Position numbers and translations under genes: made by a program
DNA from: Ophiothrix spiculata
Lineage: Eukaryota; Echinodermata; Ophiuroidea; Amphilepidida; Ophiotrichidae
Assembly: GCA_000969725.1 (NCBI GenBank)
Contig: JXSR01S074736.1
Strand: one strand, 5' to 3'
DNA length: 26,899 nt
Part shown: positions 20,495-26,899 of the stretch, in pieces
Layout: the number at the start of each line of letters is the position of its first letter
Position numbering within the stretch: position 1 is the first letter of the stretch
The notes under the pieces: model-generated
Databases searched by the model: none
Told to the model about the DNA's origin: nothing
The model's input: the letters and a program-made list of their open reading frames with translations, nothing else

Positions 20495-20840
20495 GTAAAT
20501 AAACCTGCTGTTATTATGAAACAAACACAGCATATTTGGTTTTAATGCATCCCATGTGTCTAATACTAATACACTTGCTATGATTGGATTTTGTTGGTTA
20601 TAGTTGAATAAAGAAAAAACCATAACGGGAGTGGTGTTCTAAATCTATACATAGAAATACTGACCGCAGATCAACTCAACTGTTTTTGTTTCATTTTGAG
20701 ATAGAATTGAGTTTGATTGTGCTGACAAGAGGTCATTTTTTTTGAACAAAATATATACAATATATTTATGCAATTTCCTCTTAACACATCAACATGTATT
20801 TTTTATAATTGGCATTGGCCTTCATATTTGTTAAAATTGA
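20495..20840 (+). repeat. Unit-internal block C, copy 2
   Basis: Matches 4,660-5,000 (ACACTTGCTATGATTGGATT; ATACTGACCGCAGATCA; TTGGCATTGGCCTT). Non-coding. Confidence 0.75.
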
Positions 20841-21120
20841 TAGAATTAAAGTCTTTTCTTCCTTTTGTAATAGACTTATTTTACAATGCCATTTCTAATT
20901 GAAGAAAGATTTATGCTATTATACCAGTAATCATAGAAGATATATAAGAAGACAAAATAAACCTATTTTATGAGACAGAGATTTCACATTATTGGCAAAT
21001 TGAACTGTATATATGCAAGTGGAGGCAGGGATAACATTTTTCAGGTTATGTTAGCAAACAGAAGTAAATTATGGGTTTTTTTACTTCCAATTTACAGATA
21101 TGTGTGAAAAAGTGTAATAA

Positions 21121-21442
21121 GGCCTAAAAAAATGTGTTTGATTGGCGTAACCTGACCGACCCTATTTTTACCGCCGACCCTAACTATTTTTATTTTTTTG
21201 AGCATGGTAAAAAGCCTCCAAATCCCAAATTTGATGGGAATCGATTTATGGGGCCCGAGATATTGCTTGCCGGACATTCAAAATGACAAATAAAAGATGT
21301 GTTACAGAACAAGTGAAGATATTTTTGTATATGTGGCGTATTTTTTGTGTTCTTGTATGTGAAACATAGACTTTAAAAAAAATTGTACCTACCTACCCTA
21401 TTTTATTTCAATGTTGCGGCAATCAAACAATTTTTTTTCGGC
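21121..21442. mobile_element. MITE-like element with TTTGATTGGCGTAAC ends
   Basis: Left end GGCCTAAAAAAATGTG then TTTGATTGGCGTAAC. The right end is the complement of GCCGAAAAAAAATTG then TTTGATTGCCGCAAC. The arms are about 31 bp with four or five mismatches. Internal CCGACCCTAACTATTTTT and CCTACCTACCCTATTTT are weaker inverted or related strings. The insert is absent from the corresponding part of unit 1 (about 5,150-5,570). The 61-codon frame inside is not a gene. Confidence 0.83.
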
Positions 21443-21479
21443 GTAAGCTAAAATTCGTTTATTAAAATGGCACACCCAC

Positions 21480-22850
21480 CCTAGGATCACACTCTATCCG
21501 CATAATGTGTTTGCCTTGAAGCAAAGAAAGCAAAATGTTGATAAGCTCATGTAGCTTGATAATGTCACTTATATTCTTGTTCAAAAGATTCTTCTTTATC
21601 TTTCTATATATGACGTGCATCTTGGATGCGAGAGCTTATTATCTAAATGTGTATCGCTTCAATTTCCTTCAAAAGTGGTTCATTAAATTGATCCCTACTG
21701 CTAGTACTACTTAAAAGAGGTTCTGTGCTGGTACATGTACAGTAATGGGATCTTTTTTGCGTTTAAGAATTGAAATTTACCCACCCAACTCTCTTCTTAT
21801 GTAAAACAATTGTCTGTGATGTCACTCAACGCTGTTATAGTTGAAACATTTGTAATGTATTCTACTCTGCTATGATTGAAATTAGTTACAGGTACTAGCC
21901 ATAATTGCAAATTTGAAATTTTACTTTTTATTGCACTTTTAAGTTCCTCCATACACTTTTATGAATAACAATTCCTATAGATAAAAGAGACAATTATTTG
22001 TGTTTAATTAAATTGCCACCAATGAATTATTAATTCAATTGTTTGTAAAAGAAAAAGATCTGAAATGTTTTAAAGTTGGAACAATTTTACATCTAAAATA
22101 ATTTTAGTGTATAGAGTATGTTTTGGATTATATTTAACCAACCTAAGAATAATCAGGGGCTTGCTTCAAAAGTAAACTTGTAGTTCAGTGTTTCTTGAGG
22201 ATATGGTGAATCTTTTAAGAATAAATGCATGAACAGGTTATTTTCACCATAATCATATTTGTCTAAAAATGCATTTTAAGTTAGTCATTTGCACACTTTG
22301 GTATTATCTCTGCCGTATGTTTGCAATTGATTTTTATTACTTTCAGATTTATGTATTTAAGGTGCAATTCATGATTTCTTTGTGATTTAGCCATTACCTC
22401 TTTTCTTACTAGATAGAGAGGTGAACACAAAATAAAGTTCACTTGATTCTGATCATTCGTAAGTTATAAGCTTTACCAATTTTTTGAAATCTCTGTAACT
22501 GTGTTATAATTATGCTCAGGGCCTCAGATAGTAATTCTCAATTCTGAAAAAAGCATACAAATTTGTGATAACCATTTTGACGTATATCAGTCAATGATTG
22601 TTAAAAGCTAAAAATCTTGAATTGGAATATAGGTGACCTTGGGGATGAAATGTGGATCATGAATGGCCCCTTCATTTCTTAATCATTTCCGACGCTAAAT
22701 ATTTGTTTCTTCAAAACTCTACAAATGATACTAGTTTAGTACTTGTTCTTCGGTAGCGCTTGGTCCAAAACAATCACCTCAGAAATCACACATTGACCAA
22801 CATGCTTTTCTCTTAAAACGGAAAATACTTGCAGGTTAGTCTAACTTCTG
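21480..22850. other. Unit 3 interior without genes
   Basis: Apart from a short match of 21,480-21,540 to unit 1 near 5,575-5,640 (TGTGTTTGCCTTGAAG against TGTGCATGCCTTGAAG), I see nothing I can name. No frame exceeds 60 codons and I see no inverted repeat. Confidence 0.55.
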
Positions 22851-23154
22851 CTGAACAAGTGCTTTGTGGAAAAGTACAAGTTTTTTGGTGGTCTTGTGAT
22901 TAAATGAAAGTCTGTTTCATTTTAAGATTGCCCTGTGTAATCAAGTTTATGGATTAAAGACCTTTATTCTTAGTCTAATCCCCTGGACCCTTATTTTTGA
23001 AATGCTGTTAACTCTAGTTGGCGACTAAATTCATCATTTACTTGCAAATTAACTAAGGTTTAAGTACTTATGCTTTCTTTCCAGAAATAACCATGTTTCA
23101 TGTATATGAACTATGCATTTTATTAAGCAAACTATATTTGTCAAACATGTTTTA

Positions 23155-23228
23155 AAGCAGACTGTATGATTGAAATGTGTTTGAACAATATAAATATCTC
23201 AAACATATTTCAATCTCATAGTCTAGCT
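23155..23228. ncRNA. Candidate pre-miRNA-sized hairpin
   Basis: Arms AGACTGTATGATTGAAATG then TGTTTGA, and TCAAACATATTTCAATC then TCATAGTCT, pair over about 26-30 bp with a few mismatches and a 14-nt A+T loop. The outer AGC...GCT also pairs. Size and shape fit a microRNA precursor on either strand, or a tiny palindromic repeat. I do not recognise a known microRNA seed. No expression evidence is available. Confidence 0.35.
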
Positions 23229-23589
23229 ATTCAAATATGAATGTGGCTTCCTACAGTATGGCTCTTGAAATATAGATGTAGTGGCAATAGAGGAGTATGA
23301 TCTGGGTGATGAAAGCAATTGTCTTGAGATGACATTGCTTAAGATTGATTTTCCTTGTGTTAACCTCATGGTGAGGTGTGTTCTAACTTATAACCATTAA
23401 ATTTACTGGTACTTCTGTCTGTTTAATAGATCATTGAATATTTTTGTAACAATAAATAACAAACATGTTTATATTAGATACTCCTGTAACTCCTGTCCAG
23501 TGGTCTTTACTCTTATGTAAAATAAGCACTTGGTCCATCAAGCTATGATGTATAAATTTATGAGTCATTTCCATAAATAAAAAAATGTC

Positions 23590-23802
23590 CAGGGTTGTCA
23601 CCAGGTAACTTTTAGTGCTGGGTAAAAGTTTTGTGAAATAGTAAGAAAATAGGAATGTTGATAAAAATTGTTCATTTTTCTATTGATTCTTCATTGATTT
23701 TGCAACGTTTAAGCCTTGACTGCAGGGTATTTTGACTCAAAATCAACCTGAGTGCTGGGTGGAAATTAAGAGTGCCGGGTGCTCGGTGTAGTGACAACCC
23801 TG
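23590..23802. mobile_element. hAT-like MITE
   Basis: Perfect 12-bp terminal inverted repeats CAGGGTTGTCAC...GTGACAACCCTG, a CAGGG start typical of hAT elements. A second inner pair is AGTGCTGGGT against the complement of ACCCGGCACT. The flanking octamers AAAATGTC and ATAATGTT agree at six of eight positions, as expected for an aged 8-bp hAT target duplication. 213 bp, no coding capacity. Confidence 0.86.
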
Positions 23803-25070
23803 ATAATGTTGTAATGATTCTTCTTGATAAGTGATTATTCTACTGGTTTTGAATTGACTTGCTCTTTTCATTAACTTATAAGTCAAAGCAAGCAAGCAAA
23901 ATATAATTTTAGCAGTTAAATATAACACTGTCTCTGTCCAACAAAATCCAACAAGCAAATATCAAGAAATAATGCTTAAGAGTGTTGTTTATGCAAACCA
24001 TTTTTAAATGGTGAATTAATCAACTTTTTAAAACAAACAGTGTCAAAAAATCTTGCACCTGGTACTTGTAATGTCCTGATTAAAGGGATTGTTCATTATT
24101 CTGTTTCCTAAATTTCACCTTTTCCCATGCATGATAATTTCTTGGGTGTTACAGGAATAACTTATCACTGTGATCGTTTTCTCAAAAACAAAGAAATGTT
24201 TAAATTAGCTTTATACCAGGTCAATTTGATCCATTTAATATTTATCCAATAGTGATATTTTAAAGACAATTTAGCCAAGGAGTATGAGAGTTGGGGATGG
24301 GACACAAGTGCAATATTGTGAGTAAAACAGGGTTAAATAAACTCGTGTTTAAAAAGAATTATGAAGATTTCAGACTGATTAATGTATTTGCACCTTTCAG
24401 TATGTATAAAATACTGATTCTGTAGATTTTTCAAAAAAGATATTAAAGTTTGTTATGCATCAAGCCATCATCAGAAGACGAATTGCTTTAACCCTAGTAC
24501 CTAAAGGGGCCTAAATGAGAGCTATCGATACATTTGTTCATTTTGTAGCTTAAAGGGACCTAAATGAGAAAAGAACCAATTAGGTTTCTTTTGTTTGATC
24601 TCTGACTGAAAAGCTGCATTAATATGATTAGGATGTTGCCATGAATGGTATACATTGTCAAAAAATAAATTGAAAATGAGGGTTTTTTTAATGTGAGACT
24701 AAAGTTGACTAAGTGAAGTATAATAGTTAAAGGGGCAGAGACATTTTATGTACATCAGGTTTTAAGTCATTCCAAGGACATCCATTGTTTTAATTCAACA
24801 TTCTGTAGCTTGTTTTAAGTAATTGATTTTACTACTTTGTGATGTTTTGCAATAGAAATTTTCAAAGATGGAATTTTAAGTTCAAGTTCAAGTGTTTTTC
24901 CTCCAGGAGGTATTGGTAAGATTTCTATTCTTCCAATCCCAGAATGATAATATTGATAATATTCATTTTAGCTGTCATAAAAAGTTAAAAGCAGTAAAAA
25001 GAAACAAGTTATTTTAAAACAATCAAAGTATGGGCTTCAAAGTTCAAGCACAGAAAAGGGTTCTCTCCTT
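23803..25070. other. Unit 3 interior without genes
   Basis: About 24,020-24,620 is the counterpart of unit 1 about 6,580-6,830. A short internal echo (AAAGGGGCCTAAATGAG at about 24,504 and AAAGGGACCTAAATGAG at about 24,553) suggests a small tandem duplication. Nothing else is supported. Confidence 0.55.
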
Positions 25071-25073
25071 TAA

Positions 25074-25286
25074 GGCTGCGATCACATAGAAGTATACGGT
25101 ATTTGCTATATGCTTTTTCGATTGCTATATTTTATACAGGCACGGCAAGCTATTCGTTTTTTCGAAAAGTGCCATCTTGTGTGACCTGGTAGCATCAAAT
25201 TCATGTGTTCAATTGAATCTATATGCGTGCACAGGTGAAATCGTGCACCATATACCCGAATAGTATAGTTCTATGTGATCGCAGCC
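25074..25286. mobile_element. PIF/Harbinger-like MITE
   Basis: Ends GGCTGCGATCACATAGAA (left) and its exact complement (right), extending to 24 bp with one mismatch. A direct TAA lies on each side (25,071-25,073 and 25,287-25,289). A 3-bp TWA target duplication with GG-starting inverted repeats is the PIF/Harbinger signature. 213 bp, non-coding. The near-identity of the ends suggests it is the youngest small element here. Confidence 0.87.
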
Positions 25287-25636
25287 TAAAAGAGCAAAAG
25301 AATAAGATTATACATAAACAATCAAATTTTGTGAAATAGATTCATACGTCAAGATCTAAATCTTTTCCTCATAAATGACATTTATATCATGTTCAAGGTG
25401 ATGAGGAATGAACAAATTGTTGTCTCCTCAGTCTTAAACAAACTTAAATGAAAAATGCAAAAATTGCTCAAGCAGTGATGTGAATTAGAATGATAAACCT
25501 TGACTCATCGACTTTGGAAAGATGGAAAAACTGAAGAAAAGTAGATGCACCTATCTGAATAATGACTTTAAGCCGAAAATCAAATCAAGATACGTAAAAG
25601 AGATCATTAGTGTTTAGGGTAAGAGACCAAATTCAA

Positions 25637-25670
25637 CATAGTGTGTCTCTTCATATGACAGGTAAGACTG
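25637..25670 (+). promoter_or_regulatory. Second juxtaposed splice-site motif (weak)
   Basis: TGTGTCTCTTCATATGACAG runs directly into GTAAGACTGG. The pyrimidine tract is short and I do not see a counterpart in unit 1. Listed only because a better example with the same layout lies about 400 bp downstream. Confidence 0.2.
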
Positions 25671-26019
25671 GCACATTGTCTCAACTCGTACTGACAGACA
25701 AGAGAGATGGATTGCCCTACTTCTTAGATGATAACCATGAGATTTGTGTTTATTAAACCTCATTGTGTCTCTGACAATGTTAATATTGTAGGAAAGTTGT
25801 CAAAACTAGGAGGTAAATTGTATCCAGCCAATGAAAAGGCATAATATGATATGTGATCATTAATTGGAAATTTATACCTGATATAATTTGCCATTGTTAG
25901 CTAATACCAAAAATATTATGTGGACTCTTGGTTTTGGAAACTTTTTCAGAAGCTGATGATGTAATTTTTCTGATTAAATGTGTGTTTTTTGTAACAAATA
26001 AACATTTTACTAATAAATT

Positions 26020-26092
26020 ATTCTTTCTCTCTTTGTCTTTCATATGATCATTGATTGGTGCTTTCAATCTTCTCAACAATATCAGGTAAGAA
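26020..26092 (+). promoter_or_regulatory. Candidate recursive-splice (ratchet) site, unit 3 copy
   Basis: TTTCATATGATCATTGATTG and TCAATCTTCTC lead to ATATCAG, immediately followed by GTAAGAATC. This matches 7,530-7,604 in order and spacing, and the acceptor-donor junction is unchanged although the surroundings have drifted. Confidence 0.4.
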
Positions 26093-26199
26093 TCATGTGA
26101 CTAATTTTAGGCAAAAATCAGACAAAATAAGTCTGAAAAAATGGGTAATACGGCACAATCTAGGAAATATATACTATACATGAGTCTAATGGCATGAGA

Positions 26200-26690
26200 T
26201 TGGATTAGAGGGATTAACTATCATCTAAAATGGCTGAAGGTAAGGTACTATGCTATTGAGATATAAAGAGATTCAAATGAAGAATTGGTGCTCACTGCCA
26301 TGTTGTTGTCGCTCATGAAGCAGAGTTATTGTATCTCAAAATGTGTTCAAAATTCTGCTCAATAACTATGCAAATACAAATAGAGGTATCCATGTCATGC
26401 AAGTACAGTTTATGTTATTAGAAGGTTGAGTAAATCAATTCATCTGGACTTACTTGTTTTGAGAGGCAACGTTTCATGTCTCATCCGAGACACATTCTCA
26501 AGCCAACTGATGATCTGGCGGCTTTTGTGCATTGACCCGTGACGAGATGTTGACAGTTTATGTTGATTGATTTTGAATGGGGTATACAAGAAGATAAATA
26601 TACAAGTCGATACAAATCTAACAAAAGTATTACATATACATTTTATGTACATTTAGGTTAAATTCATATTAAGTACACTCATTTGTACTG
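26200..26690. other. Region right of the recognisable unit 3 match, no gene
   Basis: Similarity to unit 1 fades at about 26,200. The 70-codon minus-strand frame at 26,440-26,652 has no domain I recognise. I see nothing else. Confidence 0.5.
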
Positions 26691-26796
26691 AATGGTTTTA
26701 TTTATTTATTTTGGTTTTTTTGGTAATTGATTGATCAACTGCTTTGTTGTCCGGCACTAATAATATATGTGTCCCGCCGTGGCAAAAGGGTGCAGT

Positions 26797-26858
26797 TGTC
26801 GGCTCCTACATGTTGCTCATTGTAGCATGTCGGCTCCTACATGTTGCTCATTGTAGCA
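26797..26858 (+). repeat. Perfect tandem duplication, 31-bp unit
   Basis: The unit starting TGTCGGCTCCTACATGTTGC occurs twice without a mismatch (26,797-26,827 and 26,828-26,858). The related block at 2,680-2,760 has only one copy. Very recent, or an assembly slip. Confidence 0.95.
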
Positions 26859-26899
26859 TATCTGATGCATACAAATAGCATACATCAGATATGCTACAA
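26851..26899. repeat. Perfect 17-bp inverted repeat at the window edge
   Basis: TTGTAGCATATCTGATG (26,851-26,867) and CATCAGATATGCTACAA (26,883-26,899) are exact complements around a 15-nt loop. The second arm ends at the last base, so the palindrome may be longer and continue into the adjoining sequence. Confidence 0.93.

Larger units (their letters stand above)
15871..26200 (+). repeat. Long segmental repeat, unit 3 of 3, expanded by insertions
   Basis: Colinear with unit 1 from its start up to about unit 1 position 7,870 (here about 26,200). Anchors: 16,680-16,960 matches 2,820-3,110; 18,950-19,370 matches 3,430-3,870; 20,120-20,840 matches 4,065-5,000; 22,960-24,620 matches 6,380-6,830 with gaps; 25,740-26,200 matches 7,320-7,870. 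It carries many private insertions (17,318, 17,926, 19,706, 21,121, 23,590, 25,074). The rest of the unit, equivalent to unit 1 from 7,870 on, is not visible. Confidence 0.82.
26693..26899 (-). repeat. Dispersed repeat, probable A-rich-tailed element entering from the right edge
   Basis: Read on the minus strand, the sequence goes from ATGCTACAATGAGCAACATG through GACAACTGCACCC and CACGGCGGGACACA to an AAATAAATAAATAAAA tail near 26,695-26,712, like the 3' end of a SINE or LINE. The core is shared, in opposite orientation, with 2,680-2,760. The main body would lie outside the window. Confidence 0.45.

Noticed and set aside
1-26899. CRISPR array, bacterial operon, LTR element or Polinton
   Set aside because: No regularly spaced short repeats with unique spacers, no prokaryotic gene layout, and no long terminal repeats or capsid, protease or integrase-like frames were seen.

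Overview
This is an A+T-rich, non-protein-coding stretch of an animal (probably invertebrate) nuclear genome. I base that on the LINE retrotransposon on the left, at least seven short terminal-inverted-repeat elements (MITE-like), and the absence of any long reading frame outside the LINE. There are no bacterial-style operons, no rRNA and no confident tRNA. I cannot name the organism, and I found no host protein-coding gene I can support. All similarities were judged by eye, so boundaries and identities are approximate.

Layout. Positions 1 to about 2,198 hold a LINE on the minus strand whose 3' part runs off the left edge. ORF2 (765 to 1, still open at the edge) begins with a PHD-type zinc finger and continues into an EEP endonuclease domain. 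ORF1 (2,204 to 1,500) is a coiled-coil/RRM nucleic-acid-binding protein that lacks a start codon. The LINE stops where host sequence begins, so this is a 5'-truncated insertion.

From about 2,198 to about 26,200 the window is mostly three old, diverged, head-to-tail copies of one long segment. Unit 1 spans about 2,199-10,660. Unit 2 spans about 10,661-15,870 and lacks some 4.5 kb of the middle. Unit 3 runs from about 15,871 to about 26,200 and is swollen by insertions. Several blocks are much better preserved between units than their surroundings, notably 8,640-8,880 versus 13,980-14,240 and 3,470-3,720 versus 12,085-12,330 versus 18,980-19,215. They do not read as protein, so conserved regulatory or RNA function is an open possibility. 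A juxtaposed 3'/5' splice-site motif resembling a recursive-splicing (ratchet) point is kept in units 1 and 3. It would fit this window being part of a long plus-strand intron.

The units carry independent insertions. Several are confirmed by an empty site in a sister unit: a roughly 1-kb foldback element (17,926-18,930) and MITE-like elements at 7,634, 10,089, 17,318, 19,706, 21,121, 23,590 and 25,074. Units 1 and 3 also share a 120-140 bp minisatellite whose consensus reads like the MGDFN motif of LINE endonucleases. The right edge ends inside an inverted repeat next to a perfect 31-bp tandem duplication, in a repeat family also seen in the opposite orientation at about 2,680-2,760.
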